64,000 bases of DNA, from positions 779,161 to 843,160 of the forward strand of contig NW_022985448.1 in the NCBI RefSeq assembly GCF_010093595.1, given 5' to 3'. A program made the position numbers and the translations under genes. Shown in pieces: positions 33,448 through 44,059 of the stretch. The notes beneath the pieces are model-generated. The model was not told the DNA's origin. It saw only the letters and a list, made by a program, of their open reading frames with translations, and did not search any database. The stretch is from Mytilinidion resinicola (lineage: Eukaryota > Ascomycota > Dothideomycetes > Mytilinidiales > Mytilinidiaceae). Each line of letters starts with the position of its first letter. Position 1 is the stretch's first letter.

Positions 33448-36400
33448 ATGCAATCTGGGCCCTTCCACGATTCTCAAAACATTCTCACCCAAGAACCCAC
33501 CCAAGTCGATCAGAACTCCCCCCAGCATGGACGCCTCCCTGATTATGACCCGGCCTCATCGCTCCCTCCTGCCGGAGAGCGGAGAGCGCCAGACCAGCCT
33601 CCGGGCGTGGTCGCCCGCGACGATGCGGCTCCGTCGCACAGTCGCGTCGCGGCCGATCTTCATGAATCCGCGCGATTGAGCCAGACGTCGCCGTCTCCCG
33701 GGAGCCGCATCGAAGAGTATGAGAAATCAGTAGCACAGCTGATCAGAAAGAAGTCCGACGGGCCTGTATTTGAGGTTATCAAGAAGGCTAGGACGCCTGA
33801 TGACAAGCGTTCTCCTATTACGACCCTTCCCAATGGTACGTCGCACGAACACCGACTCCTTCCAATAAATCATCATAATGACACTTGGAGTATTGCTAAT
33901 GCGTACTATATAGAAATCCTTACCCATGCGTTGTCACACTTATCGCCGAACGACTTGTCTGCCGTCTCTCTCGTCTCGCGTCGCTTCAATGCCTTGGTTA
34001 CCACACCACATGCCTGGAGAGTTGCTTTTGCTCGTTACTTCCTCGGTCCAGAGTCTCTGAAAGAACAGTCTGTACAATTGCTTTTGGAGGATACTGGCGA
34101 AGTTTTACGCTCGGAGAAGCGTTCCTTCACGAGGCTTACTGCATTGGCTTCATGGCGGAGCGAATACATCCTGAGGACTCGACTTCTACGGTCTTTGACA
34201 AGAGGGAGACCGGTGCAAACTCCTACTTCGTTGGCTGCTGCACGAGCTGGACAATCCCAGGCTGCAAATCCGATTGTCATGTACAATGCACAGACTTTCA
34301 CGACCGTCAATCACATCCATGCTACCTTTGGATCTGGTCTAAACAAACGCCTTCCAAGATTCATCCACGGTTCAGACGATGTGGGCGCCGCTTCGAGCAG
34401 TGACCCATCTGCGTGCAAAGTGGACAGTTGGGGCTTGTCGGATCCTGAATTCTTTGCTCAATTCGCCGAACGTTTCCCTGGAGATGCGCAATGGGGTCTT
34501 GGCGCAGGCGACACTATCGGATGCCCAAATGTTATGGACGTCAGCCAGCCGCATGGTATGGTCTATGGTATAGGGTTTGACGGAGGTTTTGTTTACTATC
34601 GGCCTATTGAAGAGCAACGTGGTCGCTTTATAGCTCCAGCGTCTGAACTGAGCTTGCCAGATTTGGGTATTCCCAGGATGCCTTCTGTCAGTGGTGCTAT
34701 TACTGCTGTCTGGATCGCCAAAACATCAACAATCCCATCCCTTTCTGAGGGCCTTGTCGGTATCATGACGGGGTCCGCGAATGGTGTCGTTACAGCTTGC
34801 AGTCTTGGTTCAGATGGACTGCGCAGTCACCGAATGCAGCGGGGTGAGCTTACTGCTCGCTGGTGTCTCAGTCCAGGTGTGCCAATCATTGCCATTGCAG
34901 TCGACGAGTCGTATTCCTTCAAGAGACAGGCGCAGAATCGTATCTGGGCGGTTGCTTTGAACGCCTTGGGAGAACTCTTTTACCTCACAAAATTTCCAAC
35001 GCGTGGAGCACTGCCTAAAGATAAAGTTGCATCCGACGACGCTACGGAATGCCTTGCGTGGGTGACAGGCCGGAGCGTCTACTGGAGTCTCGTAGAGCCT
35101 AGTAGACGTGCGGCAAGATTCAATCCTTACAACGACTCCGATATCGACGGAAGTTATTCACCCCGTTCTTCGTGGGATGGAATGTGCTTGAGCGTAGAGC
35201 AGATCCGATCGGAGACCAAGGAAATCCAGCAATTCCTTCGAAAACAGCCCAAGGACTTTCGCAGATCTTGCAACGGCTGGGACATGAGACGACGATTGGA
35301 GGTCGATTTTGCAGGCGACGACGGCAACTACGCCGGTGAAGCCATGGCAGTATTTGAGTGCGGTATAGAGGAGGATGACATTGCCTGTGTCAAGAGATTC
35401 ACCCGCTGCAAGTTCCAAGAGAAAGACAACACTGGTGTCACTTCAAGGTCCTCGGAACTTCAAGAACCAGTCTCGCTTTTCGGACGCGCATCGACCCCCG
35501 AAATGGCTTTCAAACAACCACTCGGCCAGCGCCTTCGGAGCTCATCTTATGTCTCTACGAGTTCATCGCCGGAGAGGGGAACACTGGTTGAAGAATGGAG
35601 ATGCTCCGCTCTCTCCTTTGGCGGATTCAGGAACATTGAGCTTACGACCACGACGTTGGACTCATCAACCTTCGCGACGCTCACGTTGTCAGAAGATCCT
35701 GTGCTTGGATTCTCAACCGCATCGAACGCATCGTCTCCCTATGCCTCGCCGCAGAGTACCATGAGCCAACCGACATCACCATCTGATATTCCAGGGCAGC
35801 GTGCGCGCTTCGTCGCGGCAGGCACTAAGACCGGATGCATCTTGATCTGGGACATTCGTGCGCCAGTAGCTCGCAGCTCTGAGATTATCAATATGATCGA
35901 ACCTGTTCGCATCATCTACACAGAGTCTCCCGAAATCGCTTCTCTGGCCTTGACCGCGCTGTACCTTGTTCATGGTGGAAACGATGGTCTCGTACAAGCC
36001 TGGGATCCTCTTGCTTCAACCACGCAGCCAATCCGGACCCTGAACTCTCGATTTTCTTCGCGGGCTCGTCGTCGCCTGGTGCAAGCCCAAACGTCTGTCC
36101 AGGGAGTTGGCATCAATATGTTCGCAGCTGGCGCCATCGTCCTTGATCCGGATCCAACTGTTCTGCGTGGCATGGTATCTCTTGGCACGCAGCTCCGATA
36201 CTGGAGCTTCAGTTCAACAGCTGCAGATCAGTACAGATCGCAGAAACGCCGTCTCCGTCGCTCAGCACGGGGCAGCAACAACGGTGGCGAGCGCTTTGCT
36301 GGGACAGGTAGAGCCGGAATCAAAGATTTCATTGCCAATGAAGCGTATGAGCTTGAGCGTGAGAAAGAGTCGAGCCATCGGAAGGCCAACCAGCTGGCCA

Positions 36401-36969
36401 AGCGTTTTGGTGTGGATCTGCTGGGCAGTGAAGAGGAGGCATTGGCGTATGCAGCATTGCTTAGCCAGGAAAGCTTAGAGGAGGACAAGAGAAGAAGAAG
36501 TGAAGGCGGTGGAAAGAGCGCGATTCGGAGCAATACTATCACGCCGGAAGCTAGCGTCAGTGGCACCGTCGCAGATAACTCCAGAAGGAGTGATGTCGAA
36601 GCAGCAATCGATGACGACCTTGCGGAAGCTATCAGGCGAAGCTTGGAAGAGGCAGATGGTGGTTTGATTTCGCCCTCGGCGTACTTTCAGGACCACCCAA
36701 TTCCTGGGGGCAATGCTGGATTTGACATCCCTATTCGATATGCGAAAGCTAGGCGGTCGCCCACTTCTCGCTCTAGGTCATCGCCGGTGCTGGAGACCTC
36801 TGGAGGCGCCAGTACGAACAAGGAAATGGATGACTTGGAGTACGCCTTGCAGCTGAGTCTTGCGGAGGAGGAGAGCAAGAGGATCGGGGGTGCTGTGGCT
36901 GAAGAGGATGAGTTTCCGGCCTTGAGTCCGAGTCCTAAGGGCAAGGGCAAGGGGAAATGGAGAGCTTGA
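33448..36969 (+). CDS. F-box protein with WD-like repeats and C-terminal ubiquitin-interacting motifs
   Basis: Two exons, 33448-33835 and 33914-36969, giving 1147 residues. The intron is 78 nt, a multiple of three with no stop, so the frame appears open throughout. Removing it restores the F-box LPNEILTHALSHLSPNDLSAVSLVSRRFNAL (from residue 127) that retention would split. A long middle region has WD-like segments, for example RFVAAGTKTGCILIWDIRAP and LVHGGNDGLVQAWDPLAS. Near the C-terminus are acidic helices of UIM type: one UIM-like at about 969-988 (ALAYAALLSQES), then DDDLAEAIRRSLEEADGG (1029-1046) and DDLEYALQLSLAEEESKR (1102-1119). F-box proteins are substrate receptors of SCF ligases, and UIMs bind ubiquitin. 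The combination suggests a receptor that recognises ubiquitylated targets or is itself regulated by ubiquitin; this is inference. Confidence 0.85.
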   Translation: MQSGPFHDSQNILTQEPTQVDQNSPQHGRLPDYDPASSLPPAGERRAPDQPPGVVARDDAAPSHSRVAADLHESARLSQTSPSPGSRIEEYEKSVAQLIRKKSDGPVFEVIKKARTPDDKRSPITTLPNGTSHEHRLLPINHHNDTWSIANAYYIEILTHALSHLSPNDLSAVSLVSRRFNALVTTPHAWRVAFARYFLGPESLKEQSVQLLLEDTGEVLRSEKRSFTRLTALASWRSEYILRTRLLRSLTRGRPVQTPTSLAAARAGQSQAANPIVMYNAQTFTTVNHIHATFGSGLNKRLPRFIHGSDDVGAASSSDPSACKVDSWGLSDPEFFAQFAERFPGDAQWGLGAGDTIGCPNVMDVSQPHGMVYGIGFDGGFVYYRPIEEQRGRFIAPASELSLPDLGIPRMPSVSGAITAVWIAKTSTIPSLSEGLVGIMTGSANGVVTACSLGSDGLRSHRMQRGELTARWCLSPGVPIIAIAVDESYSFKRQAQNRIWAVALNALGELFYLTKFPTRGALPKDKVASDDATECLAWVTGRSVYWSLVEPSRRAARFNPYNDSDIDGSYSPRSSWDGMCLSVEQIRSETKEIQQFLRKQPKDFRRSCNGWDMRRRLEVDFAGDDGNYAGEAMAVFECGIEEDDIACVKRFTRCKFQEKDNTGVTSRSSELQEPVSLFGRASTPEMAFKQPLGQRLRSSSYVSTSSSPERGTLVEEWRCSALSFGGFRNIELTTTTLDSSTFATLTLSEDPVLGFSTASNASSPYASPQSTMSQPTSPSDIPGQRARFVAAGTKTGCILIWDIRAPVARSSEIINMIEPVRIIYTESPEIASLALTALYLVHGGNDGLVQAWDPLASTTQPIRTLNSRFSSRARRRLVQAQTSVQGVGINMFAAGAIVLDPDPTVLRGMVSLGTQLRYWSFSSTAADQYRSQKRRLRRSARGSNNGGERFAGTGRAGIKDFIANEAYELEREKESSHRKANQLAKRFGVDLLGSEEEALAYAALLSQESLEEDKRRRSEGGGKSAIRSNTITPEASVSGTVADNSRRSDVEAAIDDDLAEAIRRSLEEADGGLISPSAYFQDHPIPGGNAGFDIPIRYAKARRSPTSRSRSSPVLETSGGASTNKEMDDLEYALQLSLAEEESKRIGGAVAEEDEFPALSPSPKGKGKGKWRA

Positions 36970-37899
36970 GCTTCTGTTGCGTCTTTTTCTTCTGCTTGCG
37001 CGTTATACCTTTGGCATTTCTGCCGGATTGACTGGGCGGTCTCATGATCTGCTCATTCCGTCTGGACTTTTTGAGAGCGGTTGTGGTGGGGGATGTAATA
37101 GTTATAGGGCTTTCTCTTCTGCTTTTTTCGGTTGCTTTTACTTCATAGCTGTGCATTGCCTGCGGTCGCTGTACAACAATATCGTAGTTACCAAGTCTTT
37201 TGTTTGGTTTCGAATTCACAACGTGCGTGTGTTTGCCACTGCTTGGGGTGCTTCAATGCATTTTTAGTTATAGGAACGCGATAAGAAACTCTTCACCTTG
37301 GGCTATGTGGAAACTCGTTGCAGTACTCCAAGCAGGGGCCGTCCGTCGCCCCTCAACTCTCTTCAAACCGCATCTATATGTCCCCAAAACCAGTGGTCCG
37401 ACCCTTCTACCTCCCTTTCCACCAAAAACACGCAAAAGCAAGCATCCCAATCCTCCACCCTCCACCCTCCCCATCCCCGTCGCATTCTCTCCCGCGCCGA
37501 AATCCACCCCAGCAGATCCCCCTCTCGAGAACGAAGCGAGAGCCTCAGCCTCACTCGACGCGCACCCATCCACGGCACCTGCCGCCAGTAACTGCGTCAG
37601 GACCCCTCGACTATTCTCACAGTTACATACAGGCTGCGCTACGTATTGCAACAAGCCCCATGCCCATGTCCGCAACCCCGACCAACCCCAGTGACCCGGG
37701 CCCCCTCCCGAGTCAGTCAACGCCCAACTGCCGAGGCCGGGGCGGGGGGGGAGGGGGAGGGCAGCTTAGTGCCGGCAATTACAATAGGGCTTGTTGGTTT
37801 GCTTCACGCAGCCCTTTGCATGCACACGCTAGCGGAGGATGTTTGCAAAGGCGGTGTTTTCTACGCGAACACGTGGGGGGTCTGGTGATGATTGATATT

Positions 37900-37934
37900 G
37901 GGGCGGGGGCCGGGGCGGGGGCCGGGGCGGGAGG
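37900..37934 (+). repeat. G-quadruplex-type GGGGCGGGGGCC repeat
   Basis: About 2.7 units of a 12-bp G-rich repeat give at least five runs of three or more G separated by one or two bases, a textbook quadruplex-forming pattern. More long G runs lie at 37739-37761 and 38145-38180. Confidence 0.8.
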
Positions 37935-40900
37935 TGTGGAGGGTTTTCACTGCTTTGGGTTGGGGGGGCCAATGAGAGTACGTAGGTGTGGGAGTGGCTT
38001 TTTGGACACCTTGGGTTTTATTCTATCTTTTATACGTTGTGTCGACGGATGGATGATGAGTAGAAATTATACTATTGGTTGATTTTAATGTCTCGGTTCC
38101 GGGTTTCTAACGTCTCACGCTCCCCCCCCCCGGTAGTTGGGCCGCCGGGGGGCGGGCAGGGTGGGCGGGGTGGTCTTGTCTGGACCTGGTGCGTGATCCG
38201 AAGACGTGAAGATGTGATGAGGGAGGATGGCGCCTTGGCATATGCTGGTTTGGGGGATTATGGGAGGATTGATATGCTGGCATCTCATGCGATAGCCCTG
38301 GGAACGACGGTCTGCCTGAGATGGGTATCGTGTGAGCTTGGGTTTGCTTGCCCTGGAGCCCGTCCATGCACGCTGGGTGTTTGAAAAGGTGGTATGCTCA
38401 TCAAGCACTCTATTTCGTGGGTACACCTGTCTGCTGCTGCTTGAAGGAGGGGCTCGTGGCTGGTTCTAACTCATGTCGAGTTTTTCTGGATAGCTGGGAG
38501 GCGAAGGTGGGTGGGATCAGCGGGGTTATGGATGTTACTGGAGACATCCGAAGCTGCTGTGTGAAGATTTGAGAGTATGAAATCAAGAGGATGAGACTGA
38601 CAGCGCTGGAGCTTAGGGATATGGTGGCGGATATTCTGGTGTATAGAACTATACAGATGGAAGACTAGGGTATAATAGTATGATTTTTCTACTCTGCTCG
38701 AACGATTACTGCATACTACCGAAGAGGTGGTAGACTAGCGCAACCAAGATTAGGGATGAATTCGATATGTGGTATCGGAAACTGGAGTTAGTGAAGTACA
38801 ATAGTACCTTCCGAAACTGCGAGGTTGAAATTGGTGCTGAGTAGGCATTACGATTTCGCGGTCGCTGGTTGATATATATTGTCAAGATAGACATTGAGCG
38901 CAACAAGTTAGGAATCAAAAGGAGGTACTAGAAAGACGGCGAAAAATGAAATGTCGTTTCCAATCGCATTCACTACTGAAAAGGCGTTCGCACTTCGGAG
39001 ACTCTCAGAAGTCATCATAGGAAATCCTGGTCGGCGAAAGCCAAGCCACTCTTCGCGACCACGGTTCGTAGTCCAATGAACGACGGCGGAATGAGGGAAA
39101 TAGGCAAGCTGAGCAGTGGCCGATCTACAGGAACATCCCAAGGCACTCCCTCAGAAGAGGAATTGACACTACGTGATTCAGATGAATGCTGCGTATCCAT
39201 TCGTAGCGGCTCGGGTCCTTTCCCGCCATCCGGCCCGAACCAGTCGTGCATCGCGCGGATATGCGCTCTTTCAGGCCTCACGGAAATCCTACCGTCTCCG
39301 CGCTGCGTCCCAAAGGTGTGGAAACACGGGCACACGGGTCTCGGAGTGCTTGGGATCTCGAATAGGTACGGATGATGCTTGTCCGGGGGTCGACAATTAC
39401 TCGTGGTGCAATAGTGGATTTGAGAAACGGTGCTCTAGCGCATATGCTATGTCATGTCGAGGCTGTGCTAGTTGCAGCGGCAATTGCGGGTAGGGAATTT
39501 ATTGATTGAATAATGAAAAGTGAAGATTGAAAAGGCGATGCGGAGAGACCGAAATGCAATGTTCTTGGAGCACGCATCACCTCCCGTTTGCAGCCTATGC
39601 GCACAGCAGAAAGAATATTGCATAGGCAATACGAGCTAACGGGACAAGCCAATCAGACTCTGAGAGTGGATCCAGCGGCTATCAGGACGGTGCGATTTCG
39701 TCCCTCGAACGGATGCGGGACGAGCGCGCTCCACTCACGACCGGATTTCTGGGAGTCATGCACGAGCACCTCCTACAGTCCAAACATAGTCCAAAAGGTC
39801 GCTGAAAACACTGACTCGGGAGCTCGGATTGTCATGTCGCCGCAAGCGCGAGCCAATGGGTGCAGTACAGCGAGGACGAAGGATGGCTAGCTTTCTGAAA
39901 CGGCTCGATCCGCTCGGGCCACTATATGCTTTAGGGCGTAGGGCCGAGGGAGTGGTCCTCGGAGCCCAGGGTCACGAGAGAGGATGAGGTGAGCAGGCCC
40001 TGCGGAAGGGCGACTCGGAGGCAGCGCGGGCGTTTGATCTGTTGCTGGGGTGGGCGTTTGATTGTCCCGCCGACGATTTGCGCGTGATAGTGTGCTGACA
40101 ACGTGGATGGATCATGCTTGTACGGGACCAAGTAGGTAGAGCGACAGCTACATACTAGAGCCACTGGAGTATGTGTGTACGCATCGTGACTGGTACGACT
40201 AGCGAAGCAACGACTGCCAAGTGGAGAATAGATGAGGCTAGTAGCGCGTTGTAGCGACCTCTTACGTGGCTAATGGGCTCTGCGACAGTATACGAGGACT
40301 GCTAAGCACTTACCATATAAGAGGCGTCGTTATGATGAGTTGGCAGCCTGTCTAGTATGACGGTATCCTGCTGGATTGAATTGAATACCGGCGTAATGCA
40401 TCGTAAATTCATCCAGGCGATATTAGTGGCAAAAACGCGCTGGCAGGATGGGTGGCGATTGAAAGAAACGGTCATCGAGGTGGAAAAGGAGAAGGGAGGA
40501 AGTTTCACTGTCAATGATTTAGCCTCGGGGATACTCAGAATACTCACGCATGTGACGTCTCTGCTAAGCCCATAACCCGCCCGACTGCAGTGTGGTGGTC
40601 CCGCGTGTTTGATGTTCTTAACGATACAGGGCACAGCATCTGGCCTCTGCAATGCTGGCGTGGATCTGGATTCGAGGCTTTGAAACAGAAGTACATACGT
40701 ATTCTTAGAGCAGGGCTCATGGCGTCCTCCTGAGACGATCTGGCGGTCTGGCTATGCAGGCTGATGTAGTGCGTCTGGCTTTGCTCGTGATACAGCAGCC
40801 GTCGAGAGGTTTGGGGTGCCGCCAGGGCCTCTGGGTGCCATGGACGAGAGGCCCTTTTTATTGGCGATCCGCGCGCCGCAGGGAAGACACGCCCGGGATG

Positions 40901-41979
40901 CCGGGGAGCTGGGCACAGATGCCATGGGCTGGGGAGGCCGCCGCTGAGGCTTGGGATTCTGTCTTGACGCCGTCGGGTTCGCAGATGAAACTTACGTGAG
41001 AGCCTGCACACCCGTCCGCCTCCTGCCAAGCGCCCTCCCTAAGGCTGATCGTAGGGACACTGCGCCCTCGAGGCCTGCTGAGCAGCGAACTGTCGTGCAT
41101 CTCCAGTTCGAGGCGGTGGACTGCGATGCCGTCGCTGAGCGCCATCACCGACCGCCAGCGGACGTCGCCGTGGCCAAGTGTGGCCTAATGACCTACCGGA
41201 GCCGCACGAGAGCTCACGGCACCGAGGGAATAGAGTAGTGGCAGATTGATATGTCAGGCCTTGCCACGCGCCGTTGCATGCAGGCGATGGTCTGGCGGCT
41301 CGGGATAGCCTGGCGGTTCAGGTTTGCCCTCGTTCACAGCAACCTCCACTCTTCTGGAAGCGCTGCTCGTGTTTGGCTAGCAAGGATGCCGGAGTCTGAT
41401 GAACTGGCCACGATTGCTTCTTCGGGCGACCGACTCTTGAAATCCACTCTTGATAGATGAAGCTGCAATCAAGGCCGCGGTGCAATCACCCGCCCATGGT
41501 TCCCACGCTCGTTCCACGCCCCCTTTGCGATTGAAGCAGTGTGGATAGAACTGAGCGTCTCGGACTGGCGCGGAGGCTCGCGGGGGTTTGATGCATGAGG
41601 GTGTCGATAGCTGGCGGGTGCGTAGTGCGGTCGAGGGCGCGTGCAATATAGATATGAAAGGTCGCTTGACAAAACGGCCAGCTGCTCTGCTAGGTGCCAT
41701 TTGGCCTTAGCTGCGCTACGCTTTGGGTCTATCGCACCACCCAGCCAGTATTGGTCGAGGCTACTAGCGGCGAGGTGACTTCACTGACTGATATCTCCAC
41801 GCATATCGGAGCTACGAGCCCAAAAGTGGTCCCGTTGGATTCAGAGCCGTCTACTCTATGAGGCAGCCCGGTCGGGCCATGCAATATGACTAGGAGAGAG
41901 TGCAGGTCTTGTTAAAGAGGGCCCACCGCAGCGCGCTTGTCACTGCACGGTGGCTTTGAATCCAGTAGTGCATTTGCCG

Positions 41980-42053
41980 TCCTATAGCATGAGCACTGTC
42001 CTATAGCATCAGGACTGTCCTATAGCATCAGCACTTCCCTATAGCAGCAGTAG
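41980..42053. repeat. 19-bp minisatellite, about 3.9 units
   Basis: Units begin TCCTATAGCATGAGCACTG (41980), TCCTATAGCATCAGGACTG (41999), TCCTATAGCATCAGCACTT (42018) and a partial CCCTATAGCAGCAGTAG (42037). Units differ at one to four positions. Confidence 0.9.
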
Positions 42054-42919
42054 TTGTGGAGAAGTTTAGCAGTGACGGCCCGCTCGCGACTAAAGCAGAA
42101 GCTTGGAATAAAGCAGGCCTGAGCTTGTGCAGGCCAGTAAACCCGTCTCGCGCTCCGCGGGCTTCATGGACGGCCTAACTGCCCAGGTGGGTATGGGGTG
42201 CACCCGCGTGTCCGGGATGCATTTGCTCACCAAGCCGCGATTCCGCCCGCAACTTGTAGCTCGCTGCGAACGGAGCGCCCGCCTTTTCCACCTGCCACCC
42301 GCGCGCCCACGGTGCCCTCACCGCGCCCCGTCGGCCTGCTGCTCGGCTTCGCATTTGGCCGCGCTGTCGACGGTCCCGCGGCGAACCAAGGCTGGGTTTC
42401 GCGGCCCCAGGGGATGCCTGCTGGGCGCGCACTGGGACCAAGAGACCGACCTTCTGCCGCAGTTCACGGGCCTTACCACACCCTTGGGAGCGCCCTTGTA
42501 GGGATGGGCTGATCCACTCTCCACCACAGTACAGTACAAACACCCGCCCTCGCCCTCGCCCAGTCCTGCCGAGAGACCACGCCAGTCGACTCGCGCCCTG
42601 GACGACGAGGCCTCACACCGCACCAAACGCCTTCACGACGTCTGCTCAGTCCCGAGCCGAGTCGCTGCCAGCCAAATACATCCCCATTCCCGCTGCGTCG
42701 GTGGACCCGACGTTTCGTTGCTGTCTCAGCTGCTGACCACCGTATTGCGACTCTCCGCACTCCAAGCCCTTGATACCCCACGTTTCCGGCCACACGTCTG
42801 GCTGCAGGCCCTGCTCGAGCAACGCATTGCAGTATTGCTTTTTCGTGCCGTCGAAAAACCCAGCGTGCACACAGGCCACCCAGCATTCGTCAGGATCCCA
42901 TCTCAACACTACCACCGCG

Positions 42920-44059
42920 ATGAGCTCGCCGGCACCAGCAGCGTCGGACGAGAACAATGAGAGGCGGAGGAGCCTCGGAAAGTACGTGAAGAGAATGAGC
43001 AGTGTGTTCAAGCGCGGGAGCTCCAGCAGAGCATCTGCGCCCGCCTCGACATCGACTGCTACTCCGGCCACGGCACCGGCACCAACAGCAACAACTGCTC
43101 CGGAGACGACTACGTGAGGACTTCTGATACTCGCAACTCTCACTGCATTTGCTAATTGACCTAGACCCGCGGCACCGGCCTCCGAATCTGCTCCCGTGGC
43201 GACGTATCAGTACAACAGGAGCGCAGTGCAACAGGAAAGAGCTCGGGCGCTGTTCGCCAAGTACGGATTGACTCTGGAATCCCATGAATGGATAACTCCC
43301 GCTATTTCGAATATCCAGCGGGTGGAAAAGCCCATCCGGATGCGCGTCCACCGGACCTGCCACCGATGCGAAACCACCTTTGGACAGGAACGCGTCTGCG
43401 CCAAGTGCCAGCACAAGAGGTGCAAGAAATGCCCTCGCTACCCGAAGAAGAAGGTCATTGGGGACAACACGGACGATCTCGCTACTGAACAGCGTCCGAA
43501 AAAGAAGCAGCTGCTCACCATCAAGAGCAAGACTGGTGGAGATCTCGTCTATCAGCCAACCAAGCAGCGAGTCCGGCGGACTTGCCACAAGTGCGAGTCG
43601 TTCTTCAACCCTCCAACGGCCACAGTGTGCGAAAAGTGTCAGCATGTGCGATGCACACGATGCCCTCGGGACCCAGCAAAGCTGAAGAAGTGGCCGGATG
43701 GCTATCCTGGAGATGCGCCGGCCGAGGATTCCGAAACGGAGCTCGACAATGAAAGACCGAAACGCATGTACAGGAGACCACGGCAGAAGGTCAGATGGGA
43801 GTGTGAGCAGTGTCAAACTTTATTCGTCGACGGAGCGTCAAAGTGCGAAGGCTGTGGCCACGACCGGTGTAATACGTGCCCAAGAAAACCGTGAGTTACC
43901 ATTGACATGACCTGTTCTTTCCCCGCGCTGACAACGACTTACAGGCCCAAAAAGACCAAGGTAGAGAAGGAGTTTGATCCGGAAGTTGTAAAGAGCGTAG
44001 AAGAAAAGCTGGCTCGATTTAAAGTTGGGGAGACGCCCACCTCAGTGTTGACTGCATGA
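42920..44059 (+). CDS. Protein with three zinc-ribbon-like repeats (344 residues), function unknown
   Basis: Three exons, 42920-43113, 43165-43890 and 43945-44059. The N-terminal 75 residues are Ser/Ala/Pro/Thr-rich with a basic patch (RRRSLGKYVKRMSSVFKRG). Then come three similar Cys/His modules of the form C-x2-C-x(9-11)-C-x2-C-x-H-x2-C-x2-C-P-R: 130-156 (TCHRCETTF...CQHKRCKKCPR), 205-233 (TCHKCESFF...CQHVRCTRCPR) and 278-305 (ECEQCQTLF...CGHDRCNTCPR). Modules 1 and 2 share more residues with each other than with module 3. Between them are Lys/Arg/Pro-rich linkers. The tail (FDPEVVKSVEEKLARFKVG) is a short predicted helix. Each module has six Cys and one His, enough for one four-ligand zinc site with extra Cys, or two sites. 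I recall homologues being widespread in Pezizomycotina without known function. Nucleic-acid or protein binding is plausible from the basic linkers. Confidence 0.85.

Larger units (their letters stand above)
36970..42919. other. Gene-poor 5.9-kb stretch
   Basis: I find no gene with convincing coding structure. The first part (37.3-38.2 kb) is low-complexity, with C-rich then G-rich strands and strong quadruplex-type runs. 38.5-40.3 kb is mixed composition with many short frames on both strands. A 72-codon frame at 40357-40575 is mildly protein-like but has no homology that I recognise. A 19-bp tandem repeat lies at 41980-42053. The last 400 bp are C-rich and read as the leader of the zinc-ribbon gene. 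An unrecognised non-coding RNA or regulatory region is possible. Confidence 0.45.

Noticed and set aside
37318..38082. 254-codon frame, Pro/Ser- then Gly-rich
   Set aside because: The frame crosses C-rich and G-rich simple sequence and looks like low complexity rather than protein. No conserved segment.
40357..40575. 72-codon frame with a reasonable charged composition
   Set aside because: Short and unsupported by promoter, intron or homology signals. Mentioned only as a place to look for conservation.
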